This document shows, in pieces, positions 1-7,576 of a DNA stretch of 64,000 bases (within the stretch, counting starts at the first letter, position 1; each line of letters opens with the position of its first letter). The stretch covers positions 310,001 to 374,000 of the forward strand of contig JANXOD010000008.1 of the NCBI GenBank assembly GCA_025353765.1, read 5' to 3'. The notes under the pieces were generated by a model, which saw only the letters and a program-made list of their open reading frames with translations, searched no databases and was not told the origin of the DNA. Source of the DNA: Sphingobacteriales bacterium (GTDB lineage: Bacteria; Bacteroidota; Bacteroidia; Sphingobacteriales; Sphingobacteriaceae). The translations under genes and the position numbers were made by a program.

Positions 1-1774
1 ATGACAAAGGCCTGTCCTTTAAATAAGGTAAAATATAGTCGGCAATATTTCGATAATAATTCAATAGATCTCCTTTAGAAATACTTTCTTTTTTCCAGTA
101 AAGCTTGTTCAGATTAGTAAGTTTAACTTTTTTATTGCCAAAATTTTCTACTATTTCATTAGACATATTACTTTTTCCCAATTGTTCATTTGATAAGAGG
201 TCTTTACAATTAGAAAGAAGAAGCTCTTTTTGTATTTCTTCCGGATTTTTATCTAACCGTATTCCTCTAAATACCGGATGCCTCAAATGACCATCCTGTG
301 TCCATTCGCTGTAAGTAACTTCACAAATCAGCTTTGGTTTTATCCAGGTCGCTGTTTTTTCATTTTTTACTTTTTCGGAAACAGGCTTTTGGTCGGTTTT
401 TAAATCTATTAGTTTATCATACAAATCCTTTAAGCTTTTTTCAGTAAAGCCCGAGCCGCAATTCCCGATGTATTTAAGCTTATTAGCATCATCGTAGATC
501 CCCAAAATTAAAGAACCAATATATTTCCTGCTTCCTGCTGGTTTTGTAAAACCACAAATAATAGCTTCCTGACTATTCTGCAATTTGAATTTTTGCCAAC
601 TATCAGATCGCTTTCCACTTTCATACGTACTGAACCCATTTTTTGCTATAATACCTTCCCATCCATTTCGCTTAGCCTGGCTAAATAAATCTGTGCCTTT
701 TTCCGCAACGTGATCGTTGTAAACTATAATTGGATTATTTAAATGTTTAATTATAGTTTTTAAAAGCTCTTTACGTTTAATAAGCTCTATTTGCCTGATA
801 TCATGTCCATTTAATGCCAATAAATCAAAAACATAATACTTAAGAATTGTCTTTTTGTTATTCGGATCATAATTCTGAATGTCCTGAAAAGAACTCTTGC
901 CTTTAGTATCTTCAATGACTAATTCCCCGTCAATAACAGCATCAGTACCAATCGCTTCTAATGCTTTTTGGATTTCTTTATACTTATCGCTATAATCAAT
1001 CCCATTACGCGAAATAAGTTTTACATTTTTTCCTGTATAAGCTATTATTCTGTATCCATCCAGCTTTTTTTCATAAATCCAATCCCGATCATCAAAAATA
1101 TGAACATGTAATTTTGCCAGCATTGGCTTATATGGTATTTCTTCCGTTTTTTTTATGGGAGCTTTTGAAAGGGTAGAGGTGAAGGAAACTTTATTTTTAG
1201 GATCTGGCAATTTCTTTTTATACTCAACCCCTTGCTTTTTTACCTGTTCAGGGACTAAGTCTTCGCTGTTAAATTTCCCGTTAACCGCAAACTCATCTTT
1301 ATGCTTGATAAGCAGCCATGCATTTTGATCAGAATTTTTAATTTTTATTAATGCAAACTCACCTTTAAGAATTTTACCATGAAGTTTAAATTTAAGATTA
1401 CCGCTATAAAGCTGCTGCTTAAGTTCATTTTCATCATTTTTTCCTTTAATAGGTTCATAAGTTCCTTCGTCAAAAATAGTTACTACACCTGCTCCATAAT
1501 TTCCTTCCGGGATAATGCCTTCAAAAGTTCGATAGTCATAGGGATGATCTTCAACCATCATAGCCAGTCTTTTATCTTTAGGATTTAAAGAAGGTCCTTT
1601 TGGAATAGCCCAGCTTTTTAATACTCCATCCATCTCTAAACGGAAATCATAATGCAGGTGAGATGCATGATGCCGTTGAACTACAAATTTTAATTTTCCA
1701 CTGTTTTTTTTGCCAGCCTTAGGCTCTGTAGTTTTTGTAAAATCACGCTTTTTAATATATTTTTCTAAGCTCAT
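1..1774 (-). CDS. ligD: ATP-dependent DNA ligase LigD (PE-Lig-Pol order), partial
   Basis: Multifunctional end-joining ligase; it trims, fills and seals double-strand breaks together with Ku. The reading frame opens at ATG 1774 and has no stop before the left window edge, so about 590 residues are visible. An N-terminal 3'-phosphoesterase domain (about residues 30-150) carries the HASHLHYDFRLE motif. The ligase domain follows, with the nucleotidyl lysine in KLDG (K236) and later EGIIAK and the OB-fold part. After about residue 545 the sequence LNKLYWKKESISKGDLLNYY marks the start of the primase-polymerase domain, which continues outside the window. ku lies 49 bases upstream on the same strand, so the two are probably co-transcribed. 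The family and domain order are clear; only the C terminus is unseen. Confidence 0.96.
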   Translation of the reverse strand, partial: MSLEKYIKKRDFTKTTEPKAGKKNSGKLKFVVQRHHASHLHYDFRLEMDGVLKSWAIPKGPSLNPKDKRLAMMVEDHPYDYRTFEGIIPEGNYGAGVVTIFDEGTYEPIKGKNDENELKQQLYSGNLKFKLHGKILKGEFALIKIKNSDQNAWLLIKHKDEFAVNGKFNSEDLVPEQVKKQGVEYKKKLPDPKNKVSFTSTLSKAPIKKTEEIPYKPMLAKLHVHIFDDRDWIYEKKLDGYRIIAYTGKNVKLISRNGIDYSDKYKEIQKALEAIGTDAVIDGELVIEDTKGKSSFQDIQNYDPNNKKTILKYYVFDLLALNGHDIRQIELIKRKELLKTIIKHLNNPIIVYNDHVAEKGTDLFSQAKRNGWEGIIAKNGFSTYESGKRSDSWQKFKLQNSQEAIICGFTKPAGSRKYIGSLILGIYDDANKLKYIGNCGSGFTEKSLKDLYDKLIDLKTDQKPVSEKVKNEKTATWIKPKLICEVTYSEWTQDGHLRHPVFRGIRLDKNPEEIQKELLLSNCKDLLSNEQLGKSNMSNEIVENFGNKKVKLTNLNKLYWKKESISKGDLLNYYRNIADYILPYLKDRPLS

Positions 1775-1823
1775 AATTCTATCTAATTTCCAATCCTGCT
1801 AAGATTTAAGAAAACGAGTATGG

Positions 1824-2597
1824 TTAGGCTTCTTTACGTGTTGCGTTTAAGCTTTGCATTAGTTGTTCGTACAGATCTTCGCTGGGAGCTTTTTGAGGTT
1901 TCATTTTTTTAATAACAGGACGTTTACCTTGTGCTTTTGCCTTAATAATCTTCAATAATTCATGGGTATATTCATCTTTAAACTGATCAATTTTAAAAGC
2001 AGATGTATATTGCTGAATAAGTGCCAATCCAACATCCAATTCTTTTTTAGTGATGGTTACATCATCTGGTGTAAGTATTTCATTTAAAGGCCTTATTTCT
2101 TCAGAAAACCTAATTTTAGTAATAACAATTACACTATTAACCGAATGGATAACGCATAAATTTTCTGTATTGCGTAATACAAAACGGCCAATGCCGGCTT
2201 TTTTTGATTTTGCTAAAGCCAGGTGTAATAGGGCATAGGCTTTTCTTCCCTGAAGTTCAGGTTCTGAATAATAGGAAGTTTCATAGTATATTGGATTGAT
2301 ATCTTTCATGTTTACGAAATTTTCAATCTCAATCATCTTTGTTTTCTTTGGACTTGCATCTTCAAAATCCTGATCTTCAAGTATTATGTATTCATCTTTT
2401 AAATAATAACCTTTAACTATTTTTTCATAGGGTACTTCTTTATGAGTTTTTTCATTAATCCGTTGAAACTTGATTTTTGAATGATCCCTAGCATCTAGCA
2501 TATCCAGATCCAGGTGGCTATTTTGTACTGCAGAATATAATTTAACAGGAATATTTACAAGGCCAAAACCGATAGAACCTTTCCATATTGATCTCAT
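1824..2597 (-). CDS. ku: Non-homologous end-joining protein Ku
   Basis: Bacterial Ku homodimer subunit that threads onto broken DNA ends and recruits LigD. The 257-residue protein starts MRSIWKGSIGFGLVNIPVKLY, the hallmark N terminus of the family, and has the usual bacterial length with a lysine-rich tail (about residues 215-257) expected to help DNA binding and LigD contact. It is followed at once by ligD on the same strand. The ATG start at 2597 fits alignment to the family start. The pair provides template-independent break repair, which is useful in stationary phase or after desiccation (general knowledge). Confidence 0.97.
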   Translation of the reverse strand: MRSIWKGSIGFGLVNIPVKLYSAVQNSHLDLDMLDARDHSKIKFQRINEKTHKEVPYEKIVKGYYLKDEYIILEDQDFEDASPKKTKMIEIENFVNMKDINPIYYETSYYSEPELQGRKAYALLHLALAKSKKAGIGRFVLRNTENLCVIHSVNSVIVITKIRFSEEIRPLNEILTPDDVTITKKELDVGLALIQQYTSAFKIDQFKDEYTHELLKIIKAKAQGKRPVIKKMKPQKAPSEDLYEQLMQSLNATRKEA

Positions 2598-2683
2598 GGT
2601 AGTATTATAATTTAAAGTTCATTATGAGTAGGTGGAAATAGCTCAAAATTATGATGAGTCTATATTTACAACAAACACTATTA

Positions 2684-3046
2684 TTAATAAACCCTTGCAT
2701 TTTTAATAGCTCCTTCTAAATCATCTATATTAAAAGGCTTTGACAGATAAGAATCTGCTCCCGCTTTTTGGGCTAAATTTTTAATATTGGTATTTGCTGA
2801 AAAATAGACTACAGGGATTTTTTTATAATCAGGATGATTTTTTAGAATTTGTGTAGCTATAATTCCACCTGTATCTGGTATCCAGTTATCCATCAATATT
2901 ACGTCTGGCATAATATCTCTTACTGTCTCAATAATATTGATACAATTAGTTTTAGTAAATACTTTCATACCAAATTCTTCCAAAATGTATTTACATATTG
3001 ATAATATATCACTATCATCATCACAGATTAAGATTCGCTTTTGCAT
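2684..3046 (-). CDS. Single-domain response regulator (CheY-like receiver)
   Basis: A 120-residue stand-alone receiver domain with no output domain. The acidic pocket DDD is at residues 9-11, the phospho-acceptor aspartate is D53 in LMDNW, the switch serine is S83 in YFSAN and the conserved lysine K103 is in LSKPF. All key residues for phosphorylation are present. It probably relays phosphate in a phosphorelay or acts on a partner protein; no histidine kinase is near, so the partner is unknown. It lies 87 bases upstream of ku on the same strand, and its start is only 86 bases from the left attachment site of the phage element, whose insertion separated it from whatever lay to the right. Confidence 0.9.
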   Translation of the reverse strand: MQKRILICDDDSDILSICKYILEEFGMKVFTKTNCINIIETVRDIMPDVILMDNWIPDTGGIIATQILKNHPDYKKIPVVYFSANTNIKNLAQKAGADSYLSKPFNIDDLEGAIKNARVY

Positions 3047-3131
3047 TATGTCATTATAAAAACCGTTAGAGTCAAAAGTTAATACAATTTCTGTTCCAAC
3101 GTAACTCTGAGAGAAGAGGTTTTAATTTATT

Positions 3132-3159
3132 ATTTAACATAATATTAATTATAGGACAA
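3132..3159. other. Left dif-like attachment site (attL)
   Basis: Reads as an 11-6-11 XerC/XerD-type site: ATTTAACATAA (3132-3142), centre TATTAA (3143-3148), TTATAGGACAA (3149-3159). On the minus strand the first arm reads TTATGTTAAAT, identical to the XerD arm of the E. coli dif site (known sequence). The centre and the right arm recur at 10509-10525 with two differences. The first element gene starts 10 bases further on. Confidence 0.75.
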
Positions 3160-3169
3160 AACTACTATT

Positions 3170-3511
3170 ATGTATCGTTCATTATATTCTCACTATTTTG
3201 ATAAAACCAAACAGCCTAAAACTTTATATCATAAACTTAAACGGTTACTAAAAAAGACGGGCGCGGCTTTTGAGACTTCTAATAAGAGTGTAATTGCTGT
3301 TCGTTCTGGCGTTTTTAAGGGTTTTATTTTTTCTTCTTATAATAGGTATTGTTACATCTATATAGATACTCGTATCGGTTTTAGCTGGTCTTTTTTTGCC
3401 AATGGCTCTATTGAGGTTCTTCTTTATAATCTCTATAAGAATCGTCTATTGTCTCTTGCTGATTACTCTGATTTACTTCAATATATGCCGTATGAAAAGA
3501 AACGTAATTAA
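3170..3511 (+). CDS. Phage-element protein of unknown function, 113 aa
   Basis: First gene of the element, starting at ATG 3170, just after the attachment site. The product is basic at its N terminus (about residues 12-35, many Lys and Arg) and rich in aromatic residues in the middle (about residues 55-80), with no clear signal peptide or membrane span. T-rich codon use matches the rest of the element. It is followed one base later by the next gene, so the two are surely co-transcribed. I do not recognise the family. The basic N terminus could suit nucleic-acid binding, but that is a guess. Confidence 0.65.
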   Translation: MYRSLYSHYFDKTKQPKTLYHKLKRLLKKTGAAFETSNKSVIAVRSGVFKGFIFSSYNRYCYIYIDTRIGFSWSFFANGSIEVLLYNLYKNRLLSLADYSDLLQYMPYEKKRN

Positions 3512-3512
3512 T

Positions 3513-3827
3513 ATGGCTTTCAATGCTTTATGCAATCAGCGTCAAAATGGAAATTTTGGTTTTGAGGCTGAGTACTCGCAGTATACCCATATGCAAGCTA
3601 ACGCTGTTATCGCTATTGAAAAGCATTACAAGCCCCTTGCTGTATTTGAACACCGTTTAAGTGTTCTTGATCTAATATTGATTGTACAGCTTCCAGATAG
3701 AGCTTTGTATAAATTTATTATTGCTCAAAATGGTACTTGGACAAAATGGTGCGTAACTCCTGAATTGGTTGTTGTTCCTAAACCTCAAAAAATAACTGTT
3801 AAATCAACTCAATTAAATCTTTTTTAA
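3513..3827 (+). CDS. Phage-element protein of unknown function, 104 aa
   Basis: The frame is open from 3396, but that part overlaps the previous gene; ATG 3513 (MAFNALCNQRQNG) follows that gene's stop by one base and is preferred. The product is soluble-looking, with alternating hydrophobic stretches around residues 40-70 (LSVLDLILIVQL) and a polar C terminus. Family not recognised. It sits in a chain of six small genes (3170-4442) upstream of rep that ends in a stem-loop terminator, which suggests an early or regulatory module, but this is only context. Confidence 0.6.
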   Translation: MAFNALCNQRQNGNFGFEAEYSQYTHMQANAVIAIEKHYKPLAVFEHRLSVLDLILIVQLPDRALYKFIIAQNGTWTKWCVTPELVVVPKPQKITVKSTQLNLF

Positions 3828-3828
3828 T

Positions 3829-4050
3829 ATGTATCGTGTTAGTCCTTACCCTTGTATGTCTTGTGATATTTCGTGTTCTCCTTCTGATTATTGGCCTTTA
3901 GTCGGTTGTATTTGTCACGGTCGTAATCAGCCTATTTCTCAGATGTTCGCCAATATCGGTTATGCTATGAATAGCTTCTTTTTTTCTGACAATCCCGTTT
4001 TGGTTGATTTAATTATCGATTACGACCTTTCTATTTTAAAATTGAAATGA
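3829..4050 (+). CDS. Cysteine-rich small protein of the phage element, 73 aa
   Basis: Begins one base after the preceding stop. Residues 9-30 carry five cysteines and a histidine in the pattern CMSC, C, CICH, which could form a small zinc-binding site. The C-terminal half is neutral with a short hydrophobic stretch. Its stop overlaps the ATG of the next gene (ATGA at 4047-4050), a typical translational-coupling arrangement. The function is unknown; a zinc-ribbon regulator or replication accessory factor are both possible. Confidence 0.6.
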   Translation: MYRVSPYPCMSCDISCSPSDYWPLVGCICHGRNQPISQMFANIGYAMNSFFFSDNPVLVDLIIDYDLSILKLK

Positions 4051-4193
4051 AAAGACCTATTCTTTATCAGATGTTTTCAGTTCCTGTTCAACATCCATTA
4101 ACTGGCGGTTATATACCTGTATATCAGAGTATTATACCTGTTCTTAAATGTATTTATGTTCGATTTCCTAATCATAAAACGAATAAGAAATGA
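4047..4193 (+). CDS. Small protein of the phage element, 48 aa
   Basis: Starts in an ATGA overlap with the previous gene and ends in another ATGA overlap with the next, which strongly supports translation despite its size. It begins MKRPILYQMFSVPVQHPLTG and has a basic tail (NHKTNKK). There is no membrane span or recognisable domain. Function unknown. Confidence 0.55.
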   Translation: MKRPILYQMFSVPVQHPLTGGYIPVYQSIIPVLKCIYVRFPNHKTNKK

Positions 4194-4270
4194 AAATGAT
4201 CTTTTTTTCTCTGTGCCTCTTAGAGGTTTTGTTTTTGTTATTCGCTATTTATTTACTCTTTAAACACTGA
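4190..4270 (+). CDS. Single-span membrane peptide, 26 aa
   Basis: MKMIFFSLCLLEVLFLLFAI followed by YLLFKH: almost the whole peptide is one hydrophobic helix with a lysine at each end. It overlaps the preceding stop (ATGA, 4190-4193). It could be a membrane component of the virion or a small membrane regulator. Very short, but the coupled start makes it credible. Confidence 0.5.
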   Translation: MKMIFFSLCLLEVLFLLFAIYLLFKH

Positions 4271-4274
4271 GAGC

Positions 4275-4442
4275 ATGAAAAAAACTAAAATTTATGAGGT
4301 ATATGAGGTTGTTTCTGATTCTCTTGCTCCTCGTTTTTTGCGCTATATGTTTGGCTTTTCTACTAAAGCGGATGCCCTTTTGTTTATTCATTCTCCTGAA
4401 AATCTTGACAAAAAATTAACCTATATCAAGGTTTATGAATGA
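4275..4442 (+). CDS. Small protein of the phage element, 55 aa
   Basis: Starts at ATG 4275, four bases after the previous stop, and ends at 4442 just before a strong stem-loop. The sequence begins MKKTKIYEVYEVVSDSLAPR; charged and aromatic, no membrane span. Family not recognised. It is the last gene of the first small-gene module of the element. Confidence 0.5.
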   Translation: MKKTKIYEVYEVVSDSLAPRFLRYMFGFSTKADALLFIHSPENLDKKLTYIKVYE

Positions 4443-4458
4443 TTTTAAGTCTATAAAA

Positions 4459-4482
4459 GAGGGCGTGAAAACGCCCTTCTTA
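4459..4482 (+). terminator. Stem-loop terminator after the first phage-element module
   Basis: GGGCGT (4461-4466), GAAA tetraloop, ACGCCC (4471-4476), flanked by an extra A-T pair and followed by TTCTTAT. A GNRA loop on a GC-rich stem is very stable. The T-run is weak, so it may also serve as a secondary-structure signal on the single-stranded form. Confidence 0.55.
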
Positions 4483-4564
4483 TGGATTTATCTAATGTCT
4501 AACAATTCAAACTCTTTAACAAGCCCGCTCCTAAATTCGCTGCATATGCAAGTAAACCAAGTAT

Positions 4565-4618
4565 TTGAGTATAAAAAAACCCGTAACCTTCTCACAAGTT
4601 ACGGGGTATTGTACTCAA
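4565..4618 (+). other. Extended stem-loop upstream of rep, candidate double-strand origin or rep control element
   Basis: Two nested arm pairs: TTGAGTA (4565-4571) with TACTCAA (4612-4618), and CCCGTAAC (4580-4587) with GTTACGGG (4598-4605). It ends 24 bases before the preferred rep start. HUH Rep proteins nick in or beside such hairpins near their own gene (known for the class). Which base is nicked cannot be told from the sequence. Confidence 0.45.
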
Positions 4619-4642
4619 TTCGTATCACCCACCGTCAAACAA

Positions 4643-5707
4643 ATGATACTCAAACAAAATTGCTTCGTGATAAGCGAAACGGAGTTACAACATTTAGAAG
4701 AAGATACTTACATAAGTCCTGCCAAATCCTTTACCGGTTCGTCTCTATCGCGTAGACAAAATAAAGGTACTGATTTTACTTATAAAGCAAGTAAAGAAAG
4801 GGAACAATTTTCAAATTCTTCCAATTTGACGCCATTCTGTCAGCAATGGAAATCAGCGATTGAGCTGAACCGTTTCTTTGACAAAAGGGATAAAAAAGAG
4901 AATGTAGATCATTCGTTATCTGCTCATTCAAAAACTAAAATCCGTAATAAGATTATAGCTTGGTCAAATTGTATACCAAAGGGTCAAAAAATCAAGTTTA
5001 CGTTCACTACGCTGACACTTACCTCGTCTCAAATTGGTACCGATAAGGACTTTACTAAAATGCAAAACACGCTTTTTACCTATCTGCGTAAGTATTATGG
5101 TTTTAAGCGGTATATGTATGTTTTGGAAAAACAGGCTAATGGAAATATACATTCCCATATTCTGTCTAGTCAGTTCATGCCTCCTATTATTAATAAAATA
5201 TGGTGCAAAATATTGTCTGAGAACGGTTATACATTTAATTTCATTGATTGGAAAACTGGAATTTCTGAAATTCTTACTCCGTTGGAGTGTTTGAGTCGTT
5301 ATGCCTCTTCTGGTAAGTACGATGGCAAATATGGCGCTTATAGTTCAGTTCGTGATAGAAAGGTACATTATCCTAAAAAAAATTGTAATGTCCCCTCCCC
5401 TGTTGACTTTTCGGTGGTTCATGATTTAAAATCTGTTTCCAAATATGTAACCAAGTACATCACTAAAAATACTACGGTGATGCAAACGAATATTTGGAAT
5501 TGTTCTACTTGGGTATCTCGTCTCTGGACAGGTGCAAATATTTGCGCTAAGACGCATTATCTTGCGTTACAACGCTTTACGGTTGGTAAATACGAAAAAA
5601 TCCTTGACAATGGCTATAAGATGAGTGTATACTTGTTGCGTTATTACACACAATTACAAAAAAGTATCTTCTCACAAATAAATAAATACGAACTCAATGC
5701 TACTTAA
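4643..5707 (+). CDS. HUH-family rolling-circle replication initiation protein
   Basis: Rep endonuclease that nicks one strand at the origin and starts rolling-circle synthesis. Counting from ATG 4643 (354 aa), motif 1 is KFTFTTLTLT (about 118-127), the metal-binding HUH motif is NIHSHIL (H170, H172), and the tyrosine motif is KYVTKYITK with Y268 and Y272 spaced like the catalytic tyrosines of this superfamily. The frame is open further upstream to TTG 4565, but that segment coincides with the stem-loop, so the ATG is preferred. The C terminus overlaps the next gene by 11 bases. It is clearly a viral-type Rep; the subgroup (FLiP, microvirus or obscurivirus type) cannot be fixed by eye. Confidence 0.88.
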   Translation: MILKQNCFVISETELQHLEEDTYISPAKSFTGSSLSRRQNKGTDFTYKASKEREQFSNSSNLTPFCQQWKSAIELNRFFDKRDKKENVDHSLSAHSKTKIRNKIIAWSNCIPKGQKIKFTFTTLTLTSSQIGTDKDFTKMQNTLFTYLRKYYGFKRYMYVLEKQANGNIHSHILSSQFMPPIINKIWCKILSENGYTFNFIDWKTGISEILTPLECLSRYASSGKYDGKYGAYSSVRDRKVHYPKKNCNVPSPVDFSVVHDLKSVSKYVTKYITKNTTVMQTNIWNCSTWVSRLWTGANICAKTHYLALQRFTVGKYEKILDNGYKMSVYLLRYYTQLQKSIFSQINKYELNAT

Positions 5708-6458
5708 ATCTGGTGTTACTGGTGTAACAAGTTTTTCTGATCTTCAATGCCAAAAGGGAATTTCTAGTTTACTTATTGTCAAGTCTGGCGCTGCTGGTAT
5801 TGTCAATGAAACTATCAATGTTGCTTTACAGGATGGTTCTGGAAACCAACGCAAAGTTATGACCTTGGTTAAAGTTAGGGATGTTGCCATTTTATCCCAA
5901 TTTGGAAATGGTTATTTATCACAAACTAATCTGGGTGGTGGTGTTATCAAATGTGCTTACATTGTTGAACTTTCTGAAGGTCTTGCCCTTGACCTTAAAG
6001 ATGAAACCTATCTTTCTATTGATATGAATGGTTTGGTTTCTGGTTCTACGTATGATATTTACGGTATCGAATTCCCTTTTTCTGCAAAATCTTACTTAGC
6101 CTATAATACTACTGTTTTAAGTGGTGGTGAAAGTCAACAAAAACAGTATTCTGTTGCTTCCAATGCTTTCGAGATTGGAATACGCAACAATGATTCTTTG
6201 GCTAAGGTTCGTTTCTTTTATGAAAATGGAAGCGAAGTTTCTTATTTACCAGAGGAATTGGCTGCTATTACCCGTGAGCATAATGATATTACACAGGCTG
6301 CCGATAATTTAATTGAAGGTGATTCAATCAATCAAGTTATTTTATCTGGTGCTCAAGAGATGTTTTATTGGAAGCTTGACGGTGTTGTTAAGTTTGAAAT
6401 CACTACCGTTGGCGGTACTGATGTTGTTTTCTTCTTGGTAACTGTAGAGCACTATTGA
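5697..6458 (+). CDS. Candidate major capsid protein of the phage element, 253 aa
   Basis: Largest non-Rep product of the element. The sequence has no signal peptide and no membrane span. It is dominated by short alternating hydrophobic stretches joined by Gly, Ser, Asn and Thr, the pattern of a beta-sandwich protein, with one short acidic helical segment (about 185-205, YLPEELAAITREHND). The size suits a double jelly-roll capsid protein, and a capsid gene directly after rep suits a small phage. Its start overlaps the end of rep, and a terminator follows it. The capsid role is inferred from size, composition and position, not from a recognised motif. A spike or other structural protein is the alternative. 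Confidence 0.55.
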   Translation: MLLKSGVTGVTSFSDLQCQKGISSLLIVKSGAAGIVNETINVALQDGSGNQRKVMTLVKVRDVAILSQFGNGYLSQTNLGGGVIKCAYIVELSEGLALDLKDETYLSIDMNGLVSGSTYDIYGIEFPFSAKSYLAYNTTVLSGGESQQKQYSVASNAFEIGIRNNDSLAKVRFFYENGSEVSYLPEELAAITREHNDITQAADNLIEGDSINQVILSGAQEMFYWKLDGVVKFEITTVGGTDVVFFLVTVEHY

Positions 6459-6475
6459 TTAAATCTTCTCACATT

Positions 6476-6500
6476 CCCCGCCTAAAAACGGGGTTTATTT
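6476..6500 (+). terminator. Stem-loop terminator after the capsid candidate
   Basis: CCCCG (6476-6480) and CGGGG (6489-6493) around an A-rich loop, followed by TTTATTT. It lies between the 253-aa capsid candidate and the membrane-protein gene at 6509. A leaky terminator here would make the upstream product more abundant, as expected for a capsid protein. Confidence 0.65.
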
Positions 6501-6508
6501 AAAATACA

Positions 6509-6859
6509 ATGTTTAAAAAACTCTTTGCAAAAAAACCAGGCGGAACCTTCTTCGGAAACTTGTTGCGTGTTGGTGCTCAAAAATTGTCAGGTGGTGTTAT
6601 GGGTCAAGGTGCGAATATGGTACCTCTTGCTGCTGATGCTCCTGTTGCTCCTCCTACTGTTACGGAAAAAATCATGTCTTCTATGGCCGGTTTGGCTTCT
6701 GAAACTCCGCAAGGAAATAGTATTATAAGCTCCGCAATGATGACTAAGATTAAAGCAAATTTTGCTTGGATTGTTCTTGGTTTGGCTGCTGCAGCTTTTG
6801 GTATTTACTCTTTGGTAAATAAAAATAAATCTAAAAAATTCACTAAAAAACGTTATTAA
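6509..6859 (+). CDS. Phage-element membrane protein with C-terminal span, 116 aa
   Basis: Basic N terminus (MFKKLFAKKPG), a Gly/Ala/Pro-rich middle (about 20-65), one membrane span near residues 85-105 (FAWIVLGLAAAAFGIYSLV) and a very basic tail (NKNKSKKFTKKRY). The plan fits a virion-membrane protein whose basic tail faces the packaged DNA. It is followed by a second, even smaller membrane peptide. No family is recognised; a structural role in an internal lipid membrane is inferred. Confidence 0.65.
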   Translation: MFKKLFAKKPGGTFFGNLLRVGAQKLSGGVMGQGANMVPLAADAPVAPPTVTEKIMSSMAGLASETPQGNSIISSAMMTKIKANFAWIVLGLAAAAFGIYSLVNKNKSKKFTKKRY

Positions 6860-6861
6860 AC

Positions 6862-6966
6862 ATGGAATTCCTAAAAAAGAATTGGGTATTTATTGCTATA
6901 GGTGCGGTATTGCTTCTTACCCCGATCGGTGGTAAATTGTTGGACAAGGTTAAATCTTTATTCTAA
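6862..6966 (+). CDS. Single-span membrane peptide, 34 aa
   Basis: MEFLKKNWVFIAIGAVLLLT, then PIGGKLLDKVKSLF: one hydrophobic helix (about residues 8-21) with Lys on both sides. The ATG is two bases after the previous stop and its TAA shares a base with the next ATG (TAATG, 6964-6968). This tight coupling supports it as a real gene. Probably a minor virion-membrane protein. Confidence 0.6.
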   Translation: MEFLKKNWVFIAIGAVLLLTPIGGKLLDKVKSLF

Positions 6967-7352
6967 TGGCTAGACCTAGAAATGGTGGCTCTCAAACTGG
7001 ATATTCTGCTGACCAGTATGGCCCGCAACAACGAGTTGCTAAGAAACATTCTGGTGCAAAGCATGGAAGTGATAAAAACGGTCAGGTTTATACTTCTGGC
7101 TGGAATTATTCAAAGCGGCATGGATTGGTTACATTTTTATGTGTGCCATATAAAAAGTCTAAACGTGTGACTTCTGCACGTGGTATAGAATGGATTAACG
7201 TAATGGTTAAGATCAAAAAAACTATGTCTGCTAATCAGATCGTTTCTGGAATGATGGATTTTCATTCTGGCCGTGTAATCATTAAGGATTTGGGCTTGGT
7301 TATCAATCCTAAGGCTCCGAACGGTGGTTATTGCGGAACATATAACAAATAA
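6966..7352 (+). CDS. Basic phage-element protein, 128 aa
   Basis: Begins MARPRNGGSQTGYSADQYGP; strongly basic through residues 1-75 (many Lys, Arg and His), then a more structured C-terminal half with alternating hydrophobics (KDLGLVINPKAPNGG). There is no membrane span. Coupled to the preceding gene by a one-base overlap and followed by a terminator. A DNA-binding or packaging role is suggested only by charge and position. Confidence 0.6.
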   Translation: MARPRNGGSQTGYSADQYGPQQRVAKKHSGAKHGSDKNGQVYTSGWNYSKRHGLVTFLCVPYKKSKRVTSARGIEWINVMVKIKKTMSANQIVSGMMDFHSGRVIIKDLGLVINPKAPNGGYCGTYNK

Positions 7353-7373
7353 ATAGTTGTTTTTTCATGTTAG

Positions 7374-7424
7374 AAAAGCCACGTAAACCCGTGATATAAC
7401 CTTTACGGATGTGGCTTTTTTATA
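7374..7424 (+). terminator. Rho-independent terminator within the phage element
   Basis: Left arm AAAAGCCACGTAAA (7374-7387) pairs with TTTAC (7402-7406) and GTGGCTTTT (7411-7419) across a small bulge, followed by a T-run. It splits the structural block (6509-7352) from the lysis block. Confidence 0.75.
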
Positions 7425-7436
7425 AACCTTATTATC

Positions 7437-7574
7437 ATGTTTAAAATATTTAGTAACGTTAAAAGGATAGTTCATGTTACCCAGTATGTTAATTTGATTG
7501 CAGATACTATCAAGTGGTTTCACGATACAGGTGTTGAACGTGGTTTGATTGAACCAGATAAACCTAAGTCGTAA
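7437..7574 (+). CDS. Small phage-element protein, 45 aa
   Basis: Starts MFKIFSNVKRIVHVTQYVNL and ends GLIEPDKPKS. The N-terminal half could form an amphipathic helix. It starts just after the terminator and ends two bases before the next gene. Function unknown; its place directly before the membrane protein and muramidase suggests the lysis or entry block. Confidence 0.5.
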   Translation: MFKIFSNVKRIVHVTQYVNLIADTIKWFHDTGVERGLIEPDKPKS

Positions 7575-7576
7575 TT

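Noticed and set aside
1379-1588. Plus-strand open frame inside the ligD region
   Set aside because: It is opposite to ligD, and the translated sequence has no coding character.
4565-4642. N-terminal extension of Rep from TTG 4565
   Set aside because: The extension lies in the two-tier stem-loop and the residues are not like a Rep N terminus; ATG 4643 is preferred.
4435-4755. Open frame of 106 codons on the plus strand near rep
   Set aside because: It overlaps two stem-loops and the rep start in another frame, and its composition does not look coding.
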